From the NCBI GenBank assembly GCA_030549495.1, contig JAUIRK010000945.1, forward strand, positions 1,571,501-1,635,500: 64,000 nt of DNA. The letters run 5' to 3'. Each line of letters begins with the position of its first letter. The stretch's first letter is position 1. This document shows positions 1 through 11,606 of this stretch, in pieces. Made by a program: the position numbers and the translations under genes. The notes under the pieces were generated by a model. The model had not been told where the DNA came from. It searched no databases and saw only the letters and a list, made by a program, of their open reading frames with translations. This stretch comes from Nectonema munidae (taxonomy: Eukaryota > Nematomorpha > Nectonematoida > Nectonematidae).

Positions 1-1895
1 ACATTCCTGATAAGTGCAAAGAAAAATCACGAAATATGTCGGAATGTGTGTGAGTAACATTCATTCGTTCGAAATTTGTAACCACCTCTTTCCAAGAGTG
101 AAGACCGATGCGAGTGCTAGCAGCGTGTACAGGCTCGTAGGTGAAAAAAACTTTTGAGGGGGTGTCGAAATTTTATATCCTATCATATCTCCATATTTTA
201 TGTTTCTTCTGTCAGATCGGTTTAAATTTTCAAAAATTATGTTCTTTTATATAAAAGTTGTTTCATTCTTTTTGAAATACTATTAATAAATAGAACATTT
301 TGGAATTTTGCTCTTTTCCCCTCCTAGCTGTGTATGGCACGTAGCATGTTTGTCGATTTTTCGCACATTCAGGATGAAGAAGTATCTCAAATGGGACTCA
401 GGCGTTAGTGGTATGAGTATAATTTCGTAAACGATCATCGCAGTTTGTCAACGAGGCTTTCCAGAAAAGTTCAGAGAGTAAGAAAATAAAAGTTTGTCTA
501 GACATTCTTATATGCCGATGTATTCTTACTTGGGAACAGTAGTTTTGATTTACTTCACATAGTGGTAGTGTTATTCTTGGCGATCTTTATCTTTCCAACG
601 CAATCTTTATTGTGACTGTGTAGAACCAGGATCAGACAAAGGATTGACATTTTTGAAATAGAAGAAAAAGGTCATTTTAATTAAATAGTCTTTAATTATG
701 TTACGCCTCGGTCATCTACAATCACGAGGATATCACTTCTTGTGGATATAAAAGAACAAGCTCAAAATTCTTTTAAGTATTCCCTAAGTAAGTATGTTTG
801 ACTGTTAGTAGAATCGGGATGATTCTGATCATAATCACAATCATACTTACAGAAATTCTTAGAATCAGAATCGTAATCGGGACTCAAAAGACCGACAAAA
901 AACACATTTCCTCGAGAATAATTGTAGCGCTGGAAGCATCCCTGGTATACATCAGGAGAACAAGCAGAGTTTCGTTAAAAATTAAAAACTGAGCCCAACC
1001 TTGTTTATCGAAGCAACACAGATAGATGTCAATTCGCGTACAGAGAAGAAATAATGGGTAGAGCAGGATTTTTTTCATTTTCATAGACAGAAGTCTAGTC
1101 TACCTGCTCTTGGGTGTTTAATAGCTACGACGAATAACTATACGCATATTATAGCGAATCATGCATCAGCAGCACAGATGATGATCCAATAAGCCACTGG
1201 AAACCGAAGCAATCCATCTTTCTACATCTAGGTAAACTGGCGAGTAAATATCTACAAATATGTTTTCCTACTAATGAAAATCAGAATTAGAATTGGATTT
1301 CGAAAATCAGAATCAGAAGGAAAATCAAAATTGTCGCTAAAAAATTCAGAGAATTAGAACATAATCATTATATAGAATGGGAACCAAATCATGTCAGTTC
1401 GAATTTTAATTTCACCTACTGGGACCATATCTTCTTTTTCAAGATAAAAAACATAAATCTTAAGCCTTTGTGGCTAAAGGTCCATGAGATATCAAATTTC
1501 TTTGGGGTTTTTTTAGTCCACAGAAAGAATTTTTTAATAAAAGATAATGAATGTTAATAAACTAGACAGCACAAAAGTGAAAATTGAATTGTGACATTGT
1601 TCCCTCGATAATATCCCAGATGTGAAGAACACCACACTGAATAAAAGAAATAAGGAAAGACTTTAAAAGTGAGATTTTCATGTTGGAAATGAAAACCAAT
1701 TCAACATTTAAAGCTTAAAGGAGAGAAGACAAAGCGATAGGAATCTATGCATCAAGATGGCTAATCTCCATTACGAAAAAAAAGTTTGAAACTCTAATTC
1801 ATATATACTTTTTAATTAATGCATATTACTTTAATTAATTTATTAATATATAAGCAAGACGCTTTCTCTTTTTTTCTATACTATTACTATTATGG
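1..1895. other. No gene seen
   Basis: AT-rich sequence. Short repeated GATTC/GAATC-type motifs (about 800-880 and 1270-1350) give it a simple-sequence feel. No exon-like or element-like structure that I can name. Confidence 0.5.
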
Positions 1896-2022
1896 GGGCG
1901 TGAGTAGAGTTGGTTAGATATTGGATCCGATAACTCAAGGTCTTTGGTTCCATCCTGCATCAAGCCTGTTTCCTCATAGTTCGATACAAGCGGCACAATT
2001 GTGCCTTCTCGATGAAAACACC
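1896..2022 (+). repeat. tRNA-derived SINE, family A, copy 1
   Basis: GGCGTGAGTAGAGTTGGTTAG (A-box-like) followed by TTTGGTTCCATCC at the B-box position, then the family body TACAAGCGGCACAATTGTGCC and CTTCTCGATGAAAACACC. Confidence 0.8.
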
Positions 2023-3122
2023 ATATGGGTATCCTTACCTTTACTAATGGAATTTTCCTACGTTCTTTATACTTCAATATATCTTTTATATAAAAAAAAA
2101 ACAAAAACTGAAAAATTTTTGTATTAAAGATATTAGTGAAGGATATATAGATAGATAGATATAGAATATAAGATTTTAGCATTCATTGTTTGCGCTATCT
2201 TAAATTCTTCAAATTCCTCAATTTTGCCAAGGTAGCATTACCTAGTTTCTGATTTCGTAAAAAAAAAATTTATGCAAAAATAGATTGAACATACTTTTTT
2301 TATGTTACAAATAAAAATATAGCATTATTTGATCCTCCATTGAAAACTATCAACTATATATACGCACTAAATGACTAAATGACTTCGAGTTTATAAATTT
2401 GATTTTTTTTTATTTTATCAACCTTTTTCATGCCATAATAATAATAATGAGATTTATTTTGAAAACTATAAGAAAAAGAAAAAAATACTTAAATTTCTAA
2501 AACTGCAGTAAAAATATGAGGACGTTATCATATGGAAACATCTATTTTAAAATATTTTTTTCTGTAATAATTTTTGAATATAAGTTTTATTTTTAACATT
2601 TCCTATGTTTATTGAATGTTTTAATCTTAATAAATATTAATTTTTTCAATAATCGCACCAAAAAAAGTAAAAAACAGCAAAAATCACCCCTCATTTATGA
2701 AAACAAAAAAACAATAAAAAAGTTTTTTTTAAAGTATATACAATATGAACTTTTAGGTAAGTTTTTCAAATGATGAAAAATGGACAATAAAATTGTCTCA
2801 TTGGCATGATAGAGATTGAATAGTATACACAAATATAATAAAATTAGATATGTAAACGTCTCCTAATTTGCACACATCCTAAATCTACCTCTTCTTTTAA
2901 TGGATTAGTATTTAGAAGGTTACATCATTTTGTTCTTCTTTCCATTCATTGGATATTTATAATCCAATTACCACATCTAAATTCCGTGCATCGATCACCA
3001 TTATCATCAGTGAGGACGAGTTTTACTCTTTCCATATCGAACATTGTTCTCAGAAATTAAGGAATTGAGTTTTTACGTTCGTTCAGTGATGAACACATTA
3101 CGCTCATGCTATGTGTGTAGAG

Positions 3123-3394
3123 CAGAGGTATTCAATTGGCGGCCCGCGGTCCGAATTTGGACCTTTTGAGTGTTGTAGTTGGACCCCAGGCGAACAATAT
3201 TATTAAGAATTTCAATCAATATTATTTATTATTAAAATAAACATTGATTTATTAATGCAATTATAATTTTATTATTCTTTTCTGAGATGGTTGTTTTATT
3301 TTCTTTATTTCATGTAATAAAAATGTTTGGACCTATGCGCAAACATTAGAACTTGTCTAACTGGACCTTTGCTTATAATAGTTGAGTAGCCCTG
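3123..3394. mobile_element. hAT-type miniature element (272 bp)
   Basis: Starts CAGAGGTATTCAATTGGCGG and ends GTTGAGTAGCCCTG. The ends are imperfect inverted repeats, and the interior has paired GGACC motifs. Target duplication 3115-3122 GTGTAGAG against 3395-3402 GTCTAGAG (7 of 8). Confidence 0.75.
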
Positions 3395-3621
3395 GTCTAG
3401 AGTATAAGTTGCAGGTATAACAATTTAAACATTATCCCTAGAGATATTTAAAAATTCTGTCATCTTATTTTTGAGTTTGCAAAATCTCTTCCAAATATGA
3501 ATGATTATTATCATTATCTCAGATTAAAATTTATCTTTTCATATTAATTATTTGTGCAAGGAATAAACAAAATTATTCAGAACTTTTTTTATATTCGTAT
3601 TTGTTCCAATTCAGCATCCCA

Positions 3622-3730
3622 GGGGAGTGAGTAAGCTTGGTTAGATACTGACTGGGCTTTGATACCACAAAGTCTCGGATTCGATCCAGACACAAGCGGT
3701 GCAATTGCATCTTGTCGATGAAAACACTCC
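3622..3730 (+). repeat. SINE family A, copy 2
   Basis: GAGTGAGTAAGCTTGGTTAG, B box GGATTCGATCC, shortened body, and end TGTCGATGAAAACACTCC. Confidence 0.78.
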
Positions 3731-5965
3731 AAATTACTTTCGCTTTTAGCATCTTTAGTGTAAATAGAAAAATATGAAAATATTTGCAAATTCTGCAATG
3801 CTCGACATATAGATGATTAGGATATCAAGTCACTGATATCAGTTTGCTAGGATATCAAGATGACTAGAATAACAAGTCACTGATATCAGTTTGATAGGGA
3901 TCAAGACAATGTTAATATTAGTATATCTAAGGGGCAAAATGTCCAGAGGTCGAATTATGATGGATTATTATCGGTCAACCTCAACATCTCTCGGGTTTTT
4001 TCAGAACAGGCAGAAATTTTTGCTTGGATCTTTCGCCAGTCTTGAAAAGTCCTCATTTTTTCAGGAACCAAAAGTGATGGAAAAACGGGGCTTTTGGGGT
4101 CAAAATAGACCAACTTACAAAGTAATTACCATATCTTAAATTGGATCTTTTCGGTTTCACTGCCGCAAAAACCATGAAACCAAAATACACTTTTCTAATG
4201 CAGTTTTTTATGCTCTTTCCGAAAATGTTATTATTTTTTTCGAGAAATGAAAAATAAAAAAGTCATGGCAATTTAAAGTTGTTATACTATAATGTTGTCA
4301 TACCATCACACCATATTATTATGCCAATTCTTTTTTTTACGACTAATTTACTTTTTTTCTCTTCTTAACTGACTTCTTTATGTTTGTACGTACTTGATTT
4401 CATTCTTATTGTATTATGTGACTTTTAAAATTAAGTATTATTTTAACTACTATCTTTTTTCCCTCTATTTTTTTTATATTAGTCCTTTTGTTTTACTAAA
4501 TCTCATTTTTTTATTTTTGACAATGGGCTTATACTAACAATATAAAGCAAATAAAAGCAAAATATAGAAAAATTATTGATATCATTGAGGGTAACGATGA
4601 GACTGTTAACTTTGTTAAGATGCGCCTTCTACCTTTAACAAGAAAGCAGATTTACAATAAAAAAATTCCTCTTTCCTATGAGAAACGAAGATAAGAAATA
4701 TTGACGATGATAAAATCTAAAACCTTAACAAAGAGAGAAAGGAGCTTACAAACACAAAGAGAAGAGTTGTTATATGCAGCATTTGATGCTTTAATTTTAG
4801 ACAAGGCCAGTAGGTAAGCATTTAAATTAGTGGCCCATTTGGCCCCTCCAAATATATATTTCTGGCTACGTTACTGTATATATATATATATAATAAATCT
4901 CTTATTTTCTATCTACATTATTATATACTTTGGAACGCAGTCTTATGATATTTTTCTCTCTTCTCTTAACACATGCTTCTGCTGCCATACATCATCCAAT
5001 CCTTGCCAGTTGATGAAGACACTCTTCCATTTGCTCCTTCCTTTTAACTCTCATCTAATCCTCCTACAATTGATACTTGCCAAGCCAACAACGCAATTGT
5101 CCTGTATCCCTCGTCTTCCCTCACCAAAATTCCAAAGCTCAAGCCTTTATTTTAAAATGTTTTTTTTGTCACAACAACCTATTTGTGTTCACTCACTATT
5201 GCAAATAACATGTCTAAAATGAACATTGAGCTGGACAAAGAAAGTGACTAGGCGTGATCGCCTCCTGAAAATGCGAGCATGAAAGAGGAGGGTTAGCTCA
5301 TAATTGGCTTTGCTTTTTTTTTTTGTTTTCTCTTTCACCATTGTAAAAAATATCTATTGAAGAGATCCTATCAAATCGTCAATTTCATTTCTGAAGGAAT
5401 TTAAATAACAAAGTTTTAAGATAAAATGTTCTATTTCAAGTAATTGGCATTTAATATTTCATTTCAGCTTTTTAGATAAAAAGGATAAAAATTTATAGTT
5501 CGAGTATAAGAAGCATAAAAACTTATTTGTAGTTCAAGTGTTCTCAAAAGATTTCGATTAAAAAGCTGAATTTCATCATTCTTTTAATTTCTTGTTGAGT
5601 TTTGTTTTTAAAAAAAATTAAAATATGTCAAAAACAAGAGCCCACATCCTTAAAATTTGTGGGGGAAAGGAAAAAATTTTTTTTATAATTTTAAAATTTG
5701 TATTTTAGAAGAATTTGTGTCTGAAACTCAACCGAAAAACAAGTAAGGTAATTCGTGCAGCGAAAGGCTTTTTACCCCCTCCTCGCAGCTTCCTTTGTGT
5801 CTAAGTCAAAGTTATAAGACGCTTATAAAATCATTTAAGATAAAGATACCAAAAAAGCTAATTTTTATTGGAATGAAGATAAACAATTGAAAGATTGTGA
5901 AAAAATTTTTAATGAAAAAAAAATAAAATTTTACTCATTAAAATATTTAAAAAAAAAAGAAAATC
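3731..5965. other. No gene seen
   Basis: AT-rich. The open frames at 3891-4139 and 4830-5222 have no recognisable family, splice context or codon pattern and are treated as chance. Confidence 0.5.
3811..3900 (+). repeat. Short tandem duplication
   Basis: CAAGTCACTGATATCAGTTT occurs at about 3825 and about 3870, each preceded by TAGGATATCAAG-like sequence. Two units of about 50 bp. Confidence 0.7.
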
Positions 5966-6225
5966 CAGAGCCCGAGCTACCTATTAAATTTTGGGGCACA
6001 AGCCCCCCCCCCCAGCTAATTTTCAAGCTCCTCTAAAAAATATGACAAACATCTGGCATTCATGATAATTTCTTTCATGAAAATGTAATGTGTATAGATA
6101 TGGCTTGACAAATACATCATATGTTTTCTTTTTGCCTTGAGGCAGATTTATCTGATAGTTCAAAAATTAGCGCCCCAATGAAGCCCCCCCCCCCGCCCTA
6201 AAATTTTTGCTTAGCACAAGCACTG
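5966..6225. mobile_element. hAT-type miniature element with poly-C cores (260 bp)
   Basis: Starts CAGAGCCCGAGCTACC and ends GCTTAGCACAAGCACTG, degenerate inverted repeats of the same type as the element at 60140. C-runs occur near both ends. No clear target duplication. Confidence 0.5.
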
Positions 6226-7438
6226 TCTACATCTAATCTCTAAGTTAGGGTAAATGACTTCGTATAGCAACACTTGCACACAAATTAAAGCTACTAAAAT
6301 ATATCAAGTAAAGCGATGTAAAATATAGAATTTGCAAGTGAATGATTGACAGGTAAACAAACGGCTTACAATTGCAAAGTCGTTAAATTTAAGAAAAAGG
6401 AATTTAAACTCCTTTTTTTTTTTAGCTTTTTATGATTTTACTTATGAGAAAAAAATGCGCTTTCCATCCGATGCGAATATTCTCACTTGTGATTTGAGTG
6501 TCTTTATCATTGTTATAATGGCTAACTTTGTAGTAGAAGCAATGTCGGATATTACGGTTGAGAAGGCAAAAAAAAGTGCCAAAGAAGGAAACAATAATAT
6601 TTTGGGGGAAGCTTTTTTTGCATACTTTGAGTACTCTTAAAAATCTATACCTTTTTTTATATAAGCAACTCCAATTTCTGGATCAGACCTCAAGTTGCTT
6701 ACGCGGTTGTTTAGCATTATTTTTTTAATATCAAAAATTCTTCCTCTTCTTGCCTATATCTTTTCCAGAAGTAGGAGGTCGTTGGCCAAGATCCGTTGTC
6801 TCCAATACAAACATGGTGTGAAACAAATTTTTAATATTTAATATTAAACTATAAAATTCTATTCTTTTTTTAATAAAATAAAAATAGTCTTATTTATTGG
6901 GAAAGGAAGAAATGAAGGAGATTTTTGCAATTCTAAAAATTTAGAAGAGAACCTTATGAGGCCTGAGGGTTGCTAAGCAAGTTTCTTATTTTTTGACCCA
7001 GCCATCAAACAAAATTGACAAAATTATCTAAAACATTAAGAAAGTTCCATAATTTTATAAGCAAAAAACAAAAAATTCAAAGCAAATTTTTGAATTTAGA
7101 AGAAATAAATATTATATCAAGTCTTACATTTTACTACAAGAATTATGTCAAATCAGGACAACAAAAGGATCTTTTTGTTCCAAACTACTCATTACATGTC
7201 TATTTAACCCGTTAACATAATAAATTGCATATTCCAAGATTGAAAAAGAAATCTAATTTTAGGAGAATGCTTATACTCATGCTGAATAGAGCAAATAAAT
7301 TTATTGACAAGCTTGATACTTATTCTTAGACAGAATGAATGGGACGCTCTATTCTTGATACTTGATACTTATATTGTGAAAATATATCTACACAAAGAAA
7401 CAGTAAAGTTAAAAATATAGGTAATCAATCATTTTGCC

Positions 7439-7572
7439 TTAACCCATTTAAGACCAAGCAAAGCAGACGATATCTAAAAAAAACGCAGACGATTTATATT
7501 CAAAATCTTTAAAAATTTAGCAGACGAAGATTTTATTAATATGTTAAAATAGGAATTTATTGGCCGTAATTT
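7439..7572 (+). mobile_element. PiggyBac-type miniature element, copy 1
   Basis: TTAA then CCCATTTAAGACCAAGCAAA, repeated GCAGACGA motifs, and the inner part of the other end (TTGGCCGTAA). The terminal ATGGG-TTAA is lost. Confidence 0.65.
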
Positions 7573-8848
7573 TTTTTTTAATTTTATTGTTGTTTAATAT
7601 CGAAATAACAGTGCCTTTTAATTTTATATATGAAAGATTTTAAAGCAAATGCCATAAAAAGTTTCTTATAAAAAAACTCTGTAAATTAAATTCCTCGAGA
7701 TAATTTCTTATTTTACAGTAAATCAGAGTTTGACGGGGTCGCGAATTTGGAGCGAAAATATACAACTCCGACACTCGATACAACTACGACTTATTTTATG
7801 ATCCCATATCCCAATTTCGACAATAATTCAATTAATTTGGTTATTCTAAAAGTGCAAATGTGCTACTTGAGATTCTATAACGCTAATCCAAACGAATCAA
7901 ATCTCCAGTAACCCCGAAATCTTCCAAGATACAATCTGACAACGAATTATTGTATCATACAAATAATAATACTTCGCCAATGATAAGAGATGAACCAATA
8001 TATATATATTGCGCAAGTTTAAAATAATCACGAAATCGCGTAATAACATCATTGTAGTTACTTTTGCAAGAAAATTGAGGTAACGAAGGAAAGGTCGAAG
8101 CAAGAGAGAAATCTAATGAGACAGAGAAAGATAAGATGATGATGGAGGGGCTGAATGAATACAAGAAATCCCCGCAAGACTGAATGCGCATGGGTGAGGC
8201 CAGATGGACATGGTCTTGCACAACAAGCAAAATGCTGTTTTTACTCACACATTTTGACTAGGAACCGTTTCACGAATCTGATTTAGGAAACTCTGATATA
8301 GGTATTGCTCTAAAGAAGCATCATTGAATAAAGAGCAGAAAAGAACACACCCTAGGATATAACTAAAATATCATACCGTTGCAGAGATAGGATAAATATA
8401 ATTTAAGATATCAGCCACATAGATAGATAAAAAATAATCTTTTTTTTTTATCATATTTATCTCCATTATTATTTTTTAGTATCACTATAAGATAAAAACA
8501 AATCTTAATTTTTTTTAACTTGAGGATAAAATAAGTGCTTTGAGTCCATGAAAAATTAGAAAATTTCTAACTTAAAATTTGGGGCTATTAATTGAATTTT
8601 TAAGTGTTAAAGTTAATTTTCTTAAATGATCCAGACTTCTGTAATTTTTGGTAAAATTTATGCATTTAAAAGTGACAAAAAATGCTTAGGCTTTGTTCCA
8701 CGAGCCCAAAAAAACAATAAAAAAATAATAACAATAAAATTACACAAAGTATGATGGACTACCGTTTTATTATTCCTAGAAATATATATGAGGAATTTAA
8801 AAATTGATTAGATGCGTAAATCAATTGATCCGAATGAATTATTTTATA

Positions 8849-8977
8849 TTAACCCATTTAAGGCCAAGCAAAGCAGACGATATCTAAAAAAACGCAGACG
8901 ATTTATATTCAAAGTCATTGAAAAAAGCAGACGAAGATGAAATTACTTATGTTCCAAAATAGGAACATTGGCCGTAA
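8849..8977 (+). mobile_element. PiggyBac-type miniature element, copy 2
   Basis: TTAA, CCCATTTAAGGCCAAGCAAA, three GCAGACGA motifs, an internal GTTCC...GGAAC hairpin, and ACATTGGCCGTAA. About 130 bp, the best-preserved copy of this family. Confidence 0.7.
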
Positions 8978-9508
8978 TACTTTTATTTTCATTGAGATAA
9001 TTATTATTTAAAATCAGAAGAAAAAATAGATTTTAAATAACAACTTTTGGCCATAATTCAAACTCTATATCCTTTTCTTATGATCGTATATATTTGTACT
9101 TTTATGCTTTATTAGATTAATTCAAGGACAAAGCTGAATACTCAAAGCATAATAATCTAAGCTAATAAATTGTATTATTTATTACTAATCTTAATTACGG
9201 AGAAAACATATTTAAACTAAAAAAACATATGAAAAGAATAAATTACCTGTAATTGGAACTTCTAAAGCCATCGTTTCGAAAATGAAATCAACCTTCCATT
9301 TTTAAAGTTTAACAGAGAAATTATAAAAACGATTTTTTTCAATTTTGATATTATAACACCTTAATATAAGTAATATAACTTAAGTTAAAAAACATTATAT
9401 ATTTAAATTCAAATTTGATTTCTCATTTTTAGCTCGATTCTTATTTAAATCGGTATCTATAATATTGATTAATTCTTCTTTTCGCAGCTTGAAGATCGTA
9501 GAGGCTCC

Positions 9509-9691
9509 GGTTGGTTGGTTGGTTTGAGATATCAAAGCACTTTCAGCAGTTAAGCTATATGCTCGCATTATGCTTAAGATGGTTAATCACAGTTTTTGTG
9601 AATTTGTTTTTAGAGTTGGGAGCCTTGGGGATCGAACCCCTGACCTTCAACTGTTAAGCTGAGAGGTACACCCTAACAACCATTGAGGCTC
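9509..9691 (-). repeat. tRNA-derived SINE, family B, copy 1
   Basis: On the minus strand: tRNA-like head GAGCCTCAATGGTTGTTAGGG with a B box GGGGTTCGATCCCC and an acceptor-like AAGGCTCCC, then a body, then GAAAGTGCTTTGATATC and a (CCAA)n tail. The 3' part matches the LINE at 27.5 kb. Confidence 0.88.
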
Positions 9692-10799
9692 ATTATTAGA
9701 TGTTATCAATTAAAAAAAATTAAAAATGATGAAAGAAGAGTAAAATTTAATTCACATAAAAATTAATCCAGAAACGATACATTTTCACTGTATTTTATAG
9801 AAAATCACATTCACGGTGAAGAAAATGTGTTGGCAGGCATAACTCCCTGCGACAACATAACCTAAAAATTATGTAAAGTCAATCTCGATTAATCAAACTA
9901 AAAATTTTTATTAATTTTTATACTTATATTTCTTTTGTAATCGATTGAATTTCCACTCAATATGAAAAATAATCTAAAAAAATTGATAAGTTTAGATATT
10001 GGGAAGCGTGTTATCATTGCAAAATACGAAGCTACATCTCTTCAGAAATCCTCAAATTTCCTAGAAGTAATCTCTTAAATTTCCTCCCAAAATCCTCCTG
10101 TCCCCTTAAAATGCTCCGGTTGCTCGCAATATAAAATATTATAAAAAAAAATTTTTTATTTATTAAAAAGCTTCGTTTCAAAAAAATGTGTACTTTTTTT
10201 TGATCCTTAAAAGGTACATTTAAAGAAGATAAATGTGTTATATAGTTATTTGAGTTTGTAAGTTGTTTGATGCGAATTATTATTATTTTTTAATTTTATA
10301 TTCTTATTCCTTATCTCACTGTGCTTCCCTCCTAACATTTAATTTATCGAGGACGCAGTTACAATCTGAGGATGACTACACTGGTCAAAAATTTGTTATA
10401 AAGTTTCTACTTTTTTCATCAACAAAAGTTTTACGATCTATTAATATTTATAAAAGTTTTTTTATAATGTATCTCAGCAATAAATTAATTTCTATATCTA
10501 TATCTTTCTTTTTATTATGAAAAACTATTTAATAATTTTAGCCATTGTTTTAACATTAAAATTTTCATCAAGCTATGACAGTTATTTTTGGCAAGAGCGC
10601 AGCCAACAAGCCTCAAACGAATAGTAATGCTGATTATTTTTTTAAATGAATGTACGATTCGGCTCTCAGATCAATTTAAAGCGAATTAGATTATGAGAAC
10701 ATACATTTAATGCATATTGCACAAACAATATAAGTATAAGATAAAGATATAATTATTGTATTCGTTACCACCAAAAATATTTTTGATTAACTTTAAGCT

Positions 10800-10911
10800 C
10801 GCGACTCTTAAAATCTAAATTGCAAAACTGTGATTAACAATCTTCAAGTACAATGCGAGCATATAGCCCTACCTAAAGTGCTTTGATATATCCAACCAGC
10901 CAGCCACAAAC
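10800..10911 (+). repeat. SINE family B, copy 2 (3' part only)
   Basis: Plus-strand copy lacking the tRNA-like head. It contains GATTAACAATCTTC, GCGAGCATATAGCC, AAAGTGCTTTGATAT and CCAACCAGCCAGCC. Confidence 0.75.
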
Positions 10912-11297
10912 AATATATACTAAGAAATGTGCTTGAATTAAAATTGATGTTAAAACGCAATCATACAGATTTGCGCCCCCCCCCCCCCCTCTCTCTGTAA
11001 CCTCCAATTTGAGCTGATACCAAACTTAAAAAAATTAAATGCCACCTTTCCAGTAATTTAAGACATTATATGGTCTTTAGATGTATTTAAATAGCATATA
11101 GAGGAGAGGAGGGGAAGGCTAAAAATAACAAATAAAGTTTGTTTATTTTTGAAATTGTAAAAATATAATATTAGTGTTTAAATATTTTTAAATTGGCGAC
11201 ACTTTTTACACAAATATGCCCAATTACACGCAAACAGATCAAACTAGGTTTAAATATACACAAGATAAGTTAAATAAGCATAAATTATTAATTTTGT

Positions 11298-11370
11298 AAG
11301 TTGGTTTGATGCGCCACCATACATAAGCCACCTATGCTGGTTTACAGGCAATCGCACATTACCCGGCAAT
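11298..11370 (+). repeat. Dispersed repeat E, copy 1
   Basis: GTTTGATGCGCCACCATACA, TAAGC, then TTTACAGGCAATCGCACATT. It shares about 60 bases with 24658-24725. Family unknown. Confidence 0.5.
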
Positions 11371-11429
11371 ATTAATTTTAAATAAAATTATAACAAATTA
11401 AAAAATAATTATAATTTGATTTTTATTTA

Positions 11430-11606
11430 GTTGGTTGGTTGGATATCAAATGCACTTTCTCGCGTAAGGCTATATGCTCGCATAATTCTTGAGATAGTTA
11501 ATCACAATTTTTGTGATTTCGTTTTAAAGAGTCGGGAGCCTTGAGGATCGAACCATTGACTTTCAATTGTTAAGCTTGGAGGTACACCCTAAAAATTACT
11601 GAGGTT
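11430..11606 (-). repeat. SINE family B, copy 3
   Basis: Same layout as copy 1, more diverged in the tRNA-like head. The tail GGTTGGTTGGATATCAAATG is at 11431-11450. Confidence 0.82.

Larger units (their letters stand above)
6226..9508. other. No gene seen apart from two piggyBac-type miniature elements
   Basis: The elements are at 7439 and 8849. A less AT-rich patch at 7730-8250 has no readable product. Confidence 0.5.

Noticed and set aside
3811-3900. CRISPR-like repeats
   Set aside because: Only two units and an animal genome; a simple tandem duplication explains it.
4830-5222. 130-codon frame as a gene
   Set aside because: Composition is that of AT-rich non-coding DNA, with TA-repeat-derived residues and no homology or splice context.
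9509-9691. Functional tRNA gene (good B box and pairing acceptor ends)
   Set aside because: It recurs with a fixed non-tRNA body and tail at several places, so it is a SINE head and not a tRNA gene.
10263-10520. 85-codon frame as a membrane peptide
   Set aside because: Hydrophobicity comes from T-rich sequence. No conserved features or signals.
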